Of a stretch of 64,000 nucleotides of DNA, positions 15,570 through 23,271 are shown piece after piece (within the stretch, counting starts at the first letter, position 1; every line of letters starts with the position of its first letter). Under the pieces are notes generated by a model. The model worked only from the letters and a program-made list of their open reading frames with translations. It was not told where the DNA came from and searched no databases. This DNA comes from Paenibacillus piri (GTDB lineage: Bacteria; Bacillota; Bacilli; Paenibacillales; NBRC-103111), in the NCBI RefSeq assembly GCF_004354045.1, contig NZ_SMRT01000002.1:558001-622000 (forward strand), given 5' to 3'. The position numbers and the translations under genes were made by a program.

Positions 15570-17243
15570 ATGGATCAAATAAGGAAGCTGTCGTCGGCTG
15601 CTTCGCACCCTTTGTTTTTGCGCAGCGGGGATGGGGTTTTGCTGTTGGACGCACAAGGATACGTACTGCAAGTGAATGAGGAATGCTGCAGGTTTACTGG
15701 GTTTGGAACGAATTATTGGGAGCGGCAATCATTGCAGGAATTGCTGCCGGCGGAGCACCGCGATTCGTATTTCCGCCATTTGCAAGGAGGCTTGCAGGGG
15801 AGAACGAGCAATATGGAAGCTGAAATCCGTCATCGCGATGGGCACATCATTCAGTTAAGCCTGCGTTTTATCCCCGAGGAAGCGGAGCAATCGCAGCATA
15901 TTTATGTCGTAATGAGGGACGTTACCGAGCTTAAGCGCTCTCTGCAGCTTGTCGAGCATATGGCTTATCACGATACGCTGACAGGCCTACCGAACCGTAC
16001 GCTGTTCCAGATTCAATTCGCCCAGATGCTTGCTGCGGCAAACGGACATGAGGAAACGACGCCTTTCGCCGTATTATTGATCGGTCTCGACCGATTTCAC
16101 ATGGTGAGCGATTCGCTCGGCCATAATTGGGGCGATCTGCTGTTGAAGCAGATCGGAGCGCGGCTGCAGGCGATGTTTGGGAACGACCACTCGGTCAGCC
16201 GCATCGGCAATCACGAATTTGCCGTCTTGTATAAGCGGGTTGTCGGTACCGAGGAAATTGTTGAAACAACCCGATTGCTGCACCGGCAGCTGATGTCGCC
16301 TTTCAAAGTGAGAGAACGCGAATTCGTCGTCTCCTGCAGTATCGGCTTGGCCATATTTCCTATGGATGGCAAAGATATGGATAGTCTGATGCGGCATGCG
16401 GCATTGGTGCAATCGTTGGAAAAGGAGCAGGGCCAGGGCATTTACCGGCTGCCGCAGGACAAGGTGGCTACCGATTCGTTGAAGCGGCTCGAGCTCGAGT
16501 ACGATTTGCGCAAGGCGCTGGAGCGGGAAGAATTCGAGCTGTATTACCAGCCGCAATACGATATTCAGAACAATCGGCTGATCGGGATGGAAGCGCTCAT
16601 CCGTTGGCAGCATCCGAAGCAAGGGATGGTTTCGCCGGGCGAATTCATTCCGTTGGCCGAAGAAACGGGGCTTATCGTGCCGATCGGGGATTGGGTGCTG
16701 CGTACCGCCTGCTCGCAAAATAAAAAGTGGCAGGATGAAGGCTTGCCGGCGCTGACCGTGTCCGTCAACTTATCGCTGCGGCAGTTTCAAAAGCATAATC
16801 TGATCGGAGATATTGTGAAAACTTTGAAGGAAACAGGCCTGCATCCGCGATATTTGGAGCTGGAAATTACGGAAAGCATGGCGATGGACAATATCGAGCA
16901 AGTTATACGCAAGCTGAACGAGCTTAAAGATTTGGGCGTCCGCATTTCGATGGACGATTTCGGGACGGGCTACAGCTCCTTGCAATATTTAAAAAAAATA
17001 CCTATACATAAGCTTAAAATCGACCAGTCCTTCATCCGCGACATCACCAAGGATCCCGACAATGCGGCGATCGTCAGCACGATTCTGGCGATGGCGAACC
17101 ATTTGCGGCTGGAGGTCGTCGCCGAAGGCGTTGAAACGACGGAAGATTTGCAATTTTTGCTGAACAAAGAATGCCGGCATGCGCAAGGTTATTTTTTCAG
17201 CAGACCGCTCCCCAAGGAGCAATTTAAACAGTTGATTCATTAG
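15570..17243 (+). CDS. PAS-GGDEF-EAL protein, probable c-di-GMP phosphodiesterase
   Basis: Cytoplasmic signalling protein of 557 aa with no membrane segments. An N-terminal PAS sensor (about 10-125) is followed by a GGDEF domain (about 150-290) whose signature is degenerate, GNHEF (213-217), so cyclase activity is unlikely. The EAL domain (about 305-550) keeps its catalytic set: EALIRW at ~341, LEITES, DDFGTGYSS, LKIDQSFI and EGVET. It should hydrolyse c-di-GMP, with the degenerate GGDEF possibly binding GTP as an activator, as known in similar proteins. ATG 15570 follows GGGGAGAGG; the frame continues upstream without a better site. Confidence 0.93.
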   Translation: MDQIRKLSSAASHPLFLRSGDGVLLLDAQGYVLQVNEECCRFTGFGTNYWERQSLQELLPAEHRDSYFRHLQGGLQGRTSNMEAEIRHRDGHIIQLSLRFIPEEAEQSQHIYVVMRDVTELKRSLQLVEHMAYHDTLTGLPNRTLFQIQFAQMLAAANGHEETTPFAVLLIGLDRFHMVSDSLGHNWGDLLLKQIGARLQAMFGNDHSVSRIGNHEFAVLYKRVVGTEEIVETTRLLHRQLMSPFKVREREFVVSCSIGLAIFPMDGKDMDSLMRHAALVQSLEKEQGQGIYRLPQDKVATDSLKRLELEYDLRKALEREEFELYYQPQYDIQNNRLIGMEALIRWQHPKQGMVSPGEFIPLAEETGLIVPIGDWVLRTACSQNKKWQDEGLPALTVSVNLSLRQFQKHNLIGDIVKTLKETGLHPRYLELEITESMAMDNIEQVIRKLNELKDLGVRISMDDFGTGYSSLQYLKKIPIHKLKIDQSFIRDITKDPDNAAIVSTILAMANHLRLEVVAEGVETTEDLQFLLNKECRHAQGYFFSRPLPKEQFKQLIH

Positions 17244-17370
17244 CCCAATAAGCTCTCCGGTTATTTTTTCGCGTTCATTTGCAAATAGGCCCTTTTTCAA
17301 TCGGTCAAAAAGGACTATAATAAGAGCGATATTGAAGCAGGTCTTAAACGAAGCTTCAGGAGGGATACAG

Positions 17371-18213
17371 ATGGAGAGTATGGAACAAAAGTATCAAAAG
17401 CTAGGCGACATCCTGAGGTCGATGGATAAGGTTGTCGTTGCATTTTCGGGCGGCGTGGACAGTGCTTTTCTGTTAAAGGCTGCATTGGAATTTCTCGGGC
17501 CTGACCGCGTGTTGGCGATTACCGCCGACTCCGAGACGTACCCGGTACGCGAAAAGGAAGAAGCGATCGCACTCGCGAAAGAGCTGAATGCGCCTCATGC
17601 AGTTATTCATACAAGCGAGCTGGATATTCCGGGATACGCGGAAAATCCGACAAACCGCTGCTATTTTTGTAAAAACTCATTGTTCGATCATTTGATTCCG
17701 ATCGCTCGGGAGCGCGGGTATGCGCATGTTGTTTTTGGTGCGATCGCGGATGATTTGGGCGAGCATCGTCCGGGGCTGCAGGCAGCTCATGAGCAGGGCG
17801 TCCGCGCTCCGCTGCTGGAAGCGGGCATTAAAAAATCGGAAATCCGCCATATGTCGCGGCAGTTTGGTTTGCGGACATGGGATAAGCCGTCGTTTGCCTG
17901 CCTGTCCTCAAGGATTCCTTACGGCGAAGCGATCACCGCCTTGAAGCTGTCGATGATCGACCAGGCTGAGGACTTTATCATCCAGCTCGGCTTCCGCCAG
18001 GTGCGTGTCCGCCAGCATGACAATCTGGCGCGTATCGAAGTGCCGCCGGCCGATCTTGCGGAAATGCTCGCCGTAGCGGACACGGTTCACGCCAAGCTCA
18101 AAGAAATCGGTTACACTTATGTCACTATGGATTTAAAAGGCTACCGTTCCGGCAGCCTGAATGAGGTTTTACCCGCCGAACAGCAAGCGGTTCATGCAGA
18201 AGCAGTAAAATAA
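17371..18213 (+). CDS. larE: LarE, ATP-dependent sacrificial sulfur transferase
   Basis: PP-loop enzyme of 280 aa. The ATP-binding SGGVDS is at 26-31, and the sulfur-donating Cys177 lies in the LarE signature FACLSSR. LarE adenylates the P2CMN intermediate and gives sulfur atoms from its own Cys in making the nickel-pincer cofactor of lactate racemase and related enzymes. NRCYFCK (96-101) is the usual LarE CYxCK segment. CAGGAGGG precedes ATG 17371. No larA, larB or larC is in the window; the next gene is a D-2-hydroxyacid dehydrogenase, which could use a hydroxyacid from a racemase encoded elsewhere. Confidence 0.92.
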   Translation: MESMEQKYQKLGDILRSMDKVVVAFSGGVDSAFLLKAALEFLGPDRVLAITADSETYPVREKEEAIALAKELNAPHAVIHTSELDIPGYAENPTNRCYFCKNSLFDHLIPIARERGYAHVVFGAIADDLGEHRPGLQAAHEQGVRAPLLEAGIKKSEIRHMSRQFGLRTWDKPSFACLSSRIPYGEAITALKLSMIDQAEDFIIQLGFRQVRVRQHDNLARIEVPPADLAEMLAVADTVHAKLKEIGYTYVTMDLKGYRSGSLNEVLPAEQQAVHAEAVK

Positions 18214-18238
18214 GCGCTACTTTAATGGAGGAACAGAC

Positions 18239-19228
18239 GTGGCTAGCAAACCGAAGGTACTTATCAATCAAAAATTACCCGATCCTATTGTTGCTTACTT
18301 GAAAGAGCATTGCGATTGCACGATTTGGGAAGGCGGCGGTTTATTGCCGCGTCCCCAGCTGCTGGAAATGATCAAGGATTTCGATGGCTTGTACGTCAAT
18401 AAAGAATCGATCGATGCCGAGCTGTTGGAGCGTGCGCCCCGGCTGCGTGCGGTCAGCACTTCTTCCGTTGGCTACAACCACTTTAATATTGAAGATATGA
18501 GAGCCCGGGGCGTGCTCGGCACCCATACGCCGCATGTCTTGGACGATACGGTAGCCGATCTCGCGTTCGCTCTCATTTTAAGCTCGGCACGACGGGTCGC
18601 GGAGCTTGACTCTTATGTGAAGCAGGGCAAATGGCAGAAAGGCGCCATTAAGGAAGACGAATGGTTCGGCATGGACGTTCATCACGCCACGCTGGGCATT
18701 ATCGGCATGGGCCGGATTGGCGAAGCGATTGCCAAACGCGCCTCGCGCGGTTTCGATATGAATGTGCTCTACTACAACCGCAGCCGCAAGCCCGAAGCGG
18801 AGGAGCAGTACGGCGTGCAGTACCGCGCATTGGAAGATTTGCTGAAGGAATCGGATTTCATCGTATTGATGACTCCGCTTACACCGCAGACGGTACATTA
18901 CATCCGCAAAGAGCATTTTGAAATGATGAAGCCGACGGCTTTCTTCATTAACACATCGCGGGGACAAACGGTAGACGAGCAGGCGATGATCGAAGCGCTG
19001 CAAAACGGTACGATCCGCGGAGCCGGGTTGGACGTGTTCGAGCAGGAGCCGGTATCGCCGGACAACCCGCTGCTGAAGCTGCCTAACGTCGTGACACTGC
19101 CGCATATCGGCTCGGCTACGACGAAGACCCGCTACGACATGGCGATGCTGGCCGCTCAAAACCTGGTCGGCGCCTTGACCGGAGGAAAAGCTTATGTCGT
19201 GCAGGAATTGAACGAACTCGTGAAATAA
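18239..19228 (+). CDS. D-2-hydroxyacid dehydrogenase (glyoxylate/hydroxypyruvate reductase type)
   Basis: NAD(P)H-dependent enzyme of 329 aa. The dinucleotide motif is GMGRIG within LGIIGMGRIGEAIAKRA (about 160), and the catalytic Arg (NTSRG), Glu (EQEP) and His (LPHIGSAT) are all present in order. The pattern is closest to the GhrB-type glyoxylate/hydroxypyruvate reductases, which also act on 2-ketogluconate. It starts at GTG 18239 after AATGGAGGA. It follows larE by 25 nt, so the two are probably co-transcribed and linked through 2-hydroxyacid metabolism. Exact substrate not determinable. Confidence 0.92.
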   Translation: MASKPKVLINQKLPDPIVAYLKEHCDCTIWEGGGLLPRPQLLEMIKDFDGLYVNKESIDAELLERAPRLRAVSTSSVGYNHFNIEDMRARGVLGTHTPHVLDDTVADLAFALILSSARRVAELDSYVKQGKWQKGAIKEDEWFGMDVHHATLGIIGMGRIGEAIAKRASRGFDMNVLYYNRSRKPEAEEQYGVQYRALEDLLKESDFIVLMTPLTPQTVHYIRKEHFEMMKPTAFFINTSRGQTVDEQAMIEALQNGTIRGAGLDVFEQEPVSPDNPLLKLPNVVTLPHIGSATTKTRYDMAMLAAQNLVGALTGGKAYVVQELNELVK

Positions 19229-19239
19229 GTTTAGAAGAG

Positions 19240-19306
19240 AATCCTTTGTTTGCTGCAGGATGGGCCCGGATCGACAGACAGGGCTGCGGCAGGCAAAGGA
19301 TTTTTA
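19240..19306 (+). terminator. Terminator after the hydroxyacid dehydrogenase gene
   Basis: AATCCTTTG (19240-19248) pairs with CAAAGGATT (ending ~19302), extended inward by GC pairing, and is followed by T residues. The long inner loop carries a second GC-rich region. Confidence 0.7.
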
Positions 19307-19472
19307 AGTTAAATTCGCACAACCTTGATAAGCGCGTTCGTCCTTTAGGGACGACGATCCCGTTTATCGTTGCGAACAAGAATGGACAGGTTCGTTTTCA
19401 GAGCAGCTGAACAAATAGTTTATCATAACAAAAGCTTCCGCTTAACGGCGGTTTATATGGGAGTGAAATGTA

Positions 19473-20231
19473 TTGCGTATTTCGGTTATCTCGGATACCC
19501 ACGGTAATGCGGCCGCTTTTGAAGCGGTCATTCAGGATATGAAGCGGCAAAGTCCGGATGCCGTTGTTTTTCTGGGCGACGCGGTAATGCGCGGGCCGCA
19601 GCCGTCCGAATGTGTGGAGCTGCTGCGTTCGTTAAATTGCGAGGCGCTGGTCAGAGGCAATTACGATCATATTTTTACCCGTTATCCCGCAAGTCCCGAT
19701 TGGAAGCCGGAAACCTTTAAGGATAAGCTCAAGCTCCGCGCGATTGAATACGATCAGGGATGGCTGTCGCAGGAGGAGCAGCTGTGGCTTGCTCATCTTC
19801 CTGTAGGGAAAACGTGGGCGATGCCGGAGATTCAAATTGAGATGTATCATGCAGCGCCCGATTCTTTGGGAAAGGTCACATATCCGTGGGCGCCGCTGGA
19901 GGAGCTGGACAAGCTGCACCGGCACGATACGACGGGCCTGGTCTTGTACGGTCATATACATCACGCTTATGTGAGGCAGGCGATGGGACGTACGGTGGTG
20001 AATTGCGGCAGCGTCGGCCTGCCCTTTGACAGGGATAACCGGGCCAGCTATGCGATCGTGGACATTGCCGGCGGCGATATTTCCGTGCAGTTGAGACGCG
20101 TATCGTACGACATTGAAAAAGCGATTCGGATCGCCAAGGAGCGTTCGATGCCCGATGCCGATTTATTCGAATACGCGCTTCGTAAAGCGCTTTATCCGTA
20201 TTACGAGGAAATCTACGACAAGATCGGCTAA
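19473..20231 (+). CDS. Metallophosphoesterase (YfcE/calcineurin-like)
   Basis: Dinuclear metal phosphoesterase of 252 aa. The ordered motifs are SDTHGN (D-x-H), FLGDAV (G-D), RGNYDH (G-N-x-D/H), and YGHIHHAYV (G-H-x-H), complete for this superfamily. This size and the simple domain match the uncharacterised cytoplasmic YfcE-like hydrolases. The start is TTG 19473 (LRISVISDTHG) with GGGAG about nine bases upstream; no ATG is available before the first motif. It appears to be a single-gene unit after a terminator. The substrate, a phosphomonoester or phosphodiester, is unknown. Confidence 0.9.
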   Translation: MRISVISDTHGNAAAFEAVIQDMKRQSPDAVVFLGDAVMRGPQPSECVELLRSLNCEALVRGNYDHIFTRYPASPDWKPETFKDKLKLRAIEYDQGWLSQEEQLWLAHLPVGKTWAMPEIQIEMYHAAPDSLGKVTYPWAPLEELDKLHRHDTTGLVLYGHIHHAYVRQAMGRTVVNCGSVGLPFDRDNRASYAIVDIAGGDISVQLRRVSYDIEKAIRIAKERSMPDADLFEYALRKALYPYYEEIYDKIG

Positions 20232-20328
20232 TACAATGCTCCAAAAGCAGTGTAAGAATGATACCGTAAAGTCCGTCGGATGGCGTCATGACCCTATAAG
20301 CGAGCGCTTTACGAGGGGGGGATTGTTT

Positions 20329-20412
20329 ATGAGAATCCGGGAGGCCAACTTCGATGATGCTGAGGGCATTGCTTTCGTACATGATCGAGGCCGCTATGGG
20401 CTGGGCAGATAG
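20329..20412 (+). pseudogene. N-terminal remnant of a GNAT acetyltransferase
   Basis: ATG 20329, with GGGGGGG upstream, opens a 27-codon frame beginning MRIREANFDDAEGIAFVH, which is the standard first strand and helix of YobR/PhnO-like GNAT proteins, and then stops at TAG 20410 after a short unrelated tail. Nothing of the acetyl-CoA site follows. It is likely a deletion remnant, although a functional micropeptide cannot be excluded. Confidence 0.55.
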
Positions 20413-20468
20413 CTCGAACCTTTTTACGAAACCGCTATGAATTCAACAGTTTCCGAAGGGAGTTCCGT

Positions 20469-21302
20469 ATGAAACTAGGGATGCCGACGCTGGTCGAGTT
20501 TCGGACCGTAGATCAAAATGTCCGGCTGTGCCATGAGCTGGGCCTTGATTTTATCGAGTTGAATATGAATTTGCCGATCTGCTTGCCGGAATATTTAGAT
20601 TCCCGCCAAATTCGTCAACTGGGAGAAGATTACGCCATCGGATTCAGCGTTCACCTGCCGGAAGAATTGGATTTGTCCTCGTTTCACCCATCCATCCGTC
20701 ACGGTCATCTGGAACGGTGCAAGCAGACGATTGATTGGGCGGGCGAAGCGGGGGTCGCGATCGTGAACATGCATCTGAACAATGGCATTTACTTTACGCT
20801 GCCCGACCGGAAAGTGTGGATTAACGATCGGTATCAGCCGGATTTTTTACAGTATTTGCTTGAGTCGTATGCCTCCTTGTATGCGTATGCCGATTCTGCG
20901 GGGGTTCAGATTTGCATTGAAAATGCGGGTAATTTTCATCTGTCGTTTATAGGTGAGGCATTGGGGAAGCTAAGCTCGTTTGCCAGGTTCGGGCTAACCT
21001 GGGACGTCGGGCATGACGCAAAGGCGGATTATAAGGAAACGGCGGTCCTGATGAGGCATCGACAGGCGATTCGGCATATGCATCTGCATGACTATAACGG
21101 AATTTCGGATCATCAGCCGCTGTTTAGCGGGGACGTGCCGATACTGGACAGGCTGCAATTCGCTCAAGTCCATGGCCTGTCCGTCGTGATCGAAATGAAA
21201 ACAAGCGATTCCCTGGAACAATCGGTCAGGCTAATCAGGAACCGGATGATGCCAGGCGACGAAGGAGAAGCGGGCGATGGACATCGTATATCGGATCAAT
21301 GA
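20469..21302 (+). CDS. Sugar phosphate isomerase/epimerase-like TIM barrel protein
   Basis: AP-endonuclease-2/xylose-isomerase-like TIM barrel of 277 aa. Four metal ligands can be placed at strand ends: Glu in ICIENAGN, Asp/His in TWDVGHD, His in HMHLHDYNG and Glu in VVIEMK. The family includes isomerases and epimerases of sugars and inositols, so the chemistry is probably metal-dependent isomerisation of a small polyol. GAAGGGAG precedes ATG 20469. Its end overlaps the next gene (GNAT) by 26 nt, so both are translated from one mRNA. No sugar transporter is immediately adjacent. Confidence 0.88.
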   Translation: MKLGMPTLVEFRTVDQNVRLCHELGLDFIELNMNLPICLPEYLDSRQIRQLGEDYAIGFSVHLPEELDLSSFHPSIRHGHLERCKQTIDWAGEAGVAIVNMHLNNGIYFTLPDRKVWINDRYQPDFLQYLLESYASLYAYADSAGVQICIENAGNFHLSFIGEALGKLSSFARFGLTWDVGHDAKADYKETAVLMRHRQAIRHMHLHDYNGISDHQPLFSGDVPILDRLQFAQVHGLSVVIEMKTSDSLEQSVRLIRNRMMPGDEGEAGDGHRISDQ

Positions 21303-21681
21303 AAGCTGTCGGGCGGACGAGGCCGCGGATGTTTTCAGAGCATCCGGCATCAGGAGGCCTGTCGGCGATTTGGAACGAATTCAAAGAATGCTCGATCATG
21401 CGGATGAAATCGTAACGGCCAGAGACGGCGAGAAGCTGATCGGCTTATTAAGAGCGATTACGGATTATTCGTACTGCTGTTACATTTCCGATATCGCAGT
21501 ACATCGAAGCTATCAAGGACAAGGCATTGGAAAAGCGCTAATCCATAAACTGATACACAAGCTGGGCAATGAAGAAATCAAATATACGCTAACATCCGCC
21601 CCGGGAGCGGTAGGGTTTTATGAAAAGTTCGGCTTCGAAAGATCGGACAAAGCGTTTGAAATCAAACGAATTAAAAATTAA
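21277..21681 (+). CDS. GNAT family N-acetyltransferase
   Basis: Small acetyltransferase of 134 aa. Motif A is RSYQGQGIGKALI (~72-84), with the preceding strand CYISDIAVH and the late motif APGAVGFYEKFGFE, which together define the acetyl-CoA fold. It starts at ATG 21277 inside the end of the TIM-barrel gene. The family acetylates amino groups of small molecules or proteins; no feature fixes the acceptor. Placed between the isomerase and GrpB genes with a 30-nt gap to the latter. Confidence 0.9.
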   Translation: MDIVYRINESCRADEAADVFRASGIRRPVGDLERIQRMLDHADEIVTARDGEKLIGLLRAITDYSYCCYISDIAVHRSYQGQGIGKALIHKLIHKLGNEEIKYTLTSAPGAVGFYEKFGFERSDKAFEIKRIKN

Positions 21682-21711
21682 TCGGCAACATCGTTCGAGG
21701 AGGGAGGCTTC

Positions 21712-22254
21712 ATGGAACCCATCGTCATTATACCGTTCGACGAGTCGTGGGCCCGGGAATTCGCAGCTGTCGGCGAGCGGGTCAGGCAGTCGTTGGGCGA
21801 AACCGCAATCCGGATTGACCACATCGGCTCGACTTCCGTGTACGGTCTTGACGCCAAGCCGATTATCGACATTCAAATTTCGGTATTAAGCTTGGAGCGG
21901 CTGGAGGCGTTCAAGGGGAAGCTTGAAGGCAGCGGATTCGTATTTCGTGAGGGAAATCCGGATTTGACGAAAAGATATTTTCGGGAAGCGCCCGGAAATA
22001 AAAGAACGCATATCCATGTTAGAGAACATGGCAGCTGGTCGGAGCAGTTGAGCCTGCTGTTTCGAGATTACTTGCGCTCGCATCCGGAAGACTGCCTTAT
22101 CTATGCGGGTGAGAAGCGCAGATTGATGGAATTGTACCGGCATGAGCGGCAAAATTATGTGGAGGGCAAGACGCCGGTCGTTTGGACCATTTTGCAAAAA
22201 GCGCACGGCTGGTCGATGGAGACGGGATGGAGGCCGGGAAAAAGCGATGCGTGA
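21712..22254 (+). CDS. GrpB family protein (nucleotidyltransferase-like)
   Basis: Protein of 180 aa with the GrpB signature: IDHIGSTSVYGLDAKPIIDIQI (about 38-58), where GSTS and the D-x-D-like PIIDIQ form the nucleotidyltransferase-fold active site, then the RDYLRSHPEDCLIYAGEKRRL segment conserved in UPF0157. The family is widespread and uncharacterised; some members sit fused to dephospho-CoA kinase. AGGAGGGAGG precedes ATG 21712. It is probably the last gene of the 20469-22254 unit. Confidence 0.9.
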   Translation: MEPIVIIPFDESWAREFAAVGERVRQSLGETAIRIDHIGSTSVYGLDAKPIIDIQISVLSLERLEAFKGKLEGSGFVFREGNPDLTKRYFREAPGNKRTHIHVREHGSWSEQLSLLFRDYLRSHPEDCLIYAGEKRRLMELYRHERQNYVEGKTPVVWTILQKAHGWSMETGWRPGKSDA

Positions 22255-22438
22255 ACGAAGCTGCGGACGGGATGCGGTGAGAACCGTATCAGGCTAACCG
22301 CTTCGGCTTGTAACAGACACAAACACCAACCATCGACGTGCGGTTTTTCTTGCTGAACTAACCGGGAGAAATGCGTAGTAACAAAGGTTCAATCTGTTCT
22401 TAAGATTTTCCAGAATCGTACAAAAGGAGATATTGGCT

Positions 22439-23074
22439 TTGGGCAAAAAGGTAGATTATAAAAAAGATTATAAGCAACTCTATATGCCAAAAACGTTACC
22501 GGAAATTGTGGCAGTGCCGCGGATTCCATTTTTTATGGTCAGTGGTTCCGGGGACCCTAACGGCGAGGAATTCGCCATGGCAACAGAAGCTTTGTACAGT
22601 ATGAGCTATGCGGTGAGAATGTCTTACAAAAGTGAAAATGTGCCGGCTGGATACTATGAATATACCGTTTTTCCACTTGAAGGCGAATGGGACTTGCTTG
22701 ATCGGTCAAAGCCCGCGACAGACAAAAGCAATTTTAAGTACACGATTATGATACGCCAACCCGATTTTTTGACTGAAGAAAATTTCGAACGATTTTTGGA
22801 ACAGTCGAAAAGGAAAAGTTCAAATCCGTTCCTTGAGAAAATTCGGTTTGAACATGTCGAAGATGGATTGAGTTGTCAAATGATGCATATTGGAAGCTTT
22901 GACGATGAGCCGGAAAGCTTTGCGCGAATGGAAGAGTTTTGTACAGTACAGGGATTTATTCGTTCAAGTAAAATTCATCGGGAAATTTATTTGTCGGATC
23001 CCCGTAAGATTGAACCGTCAAAGTTGAAAACTGTGTTAAGATTCCCTGTAAAAAAACCTGATATTCGGAAGTAG
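22439..23074 (+). CDS. GyrI-like small-molecule-binding domain protein
   Basis: Soluble protein of ~211 aa resembling stand-alone GyrI/SHV-type ligand-binding domains: GKKVDYKKDYKQLYMPK at the start, IPFFMVSGSGDPNGEEF, and GYYEYTVFPLEGEWDL. Relatives hydrolyse or bind lipophilic compounds or form the sensor part of MerR/AraC regulators; here no DNA-binding domain is attached. AAAAGGAG (to 22429) suits TTG 22439 (nine bases) better than TTG 22433. The gene is visibly more AT-rich than its neighbours, which hints at separate acquisition. Confidence 0.82.
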   Translation: MGKKVDYKKDYKQLYMPKTLPEIVAVPRIPFFMVSGSGDPNGEEFAMATEALYSMSYAVRMSYKSENVPAGYYEYTVFPLEGEWDLLDRSKPATDKSNFKYTIMIRQPDFLTEENFERFLEQSKRKSSNPFLEKIRFEHVEDGLSCQMMHIGSFDDEPESFARMEEFCTVQGFIRSSKIHREIYLSDPRKIEPSKLKTVLRFPVKKPDIRK

Positions 23075-23271
23075 GTTTCGACTTACCCATAAACAAACGG
23101 ATACGATGGGAGTTCAATTTGCCGTCTTTTCATTAGGGCGGTTTTCTTTTGGTCAAATATCAACATTATGATTTAACATAGCCTTGTTATAAGGACCGGC
23201 AATATCCGGCCCTGCAAGAGGTCGGCAGCCGTCATGCAGGGCCGTATCGCGCGCGGTGCAGCCGCAGCCGA

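Noticed and set aside
19320-19345. CGTCCTTTAGGGACG hairpin
   Set aside because: Short palindrome with no T run or neighbouring feature; no role supported.
23121-23155. Possible terminator after the GyrI-like gene
   Set aside because: Only three to four base pairs can form before the T run, too weak to list.
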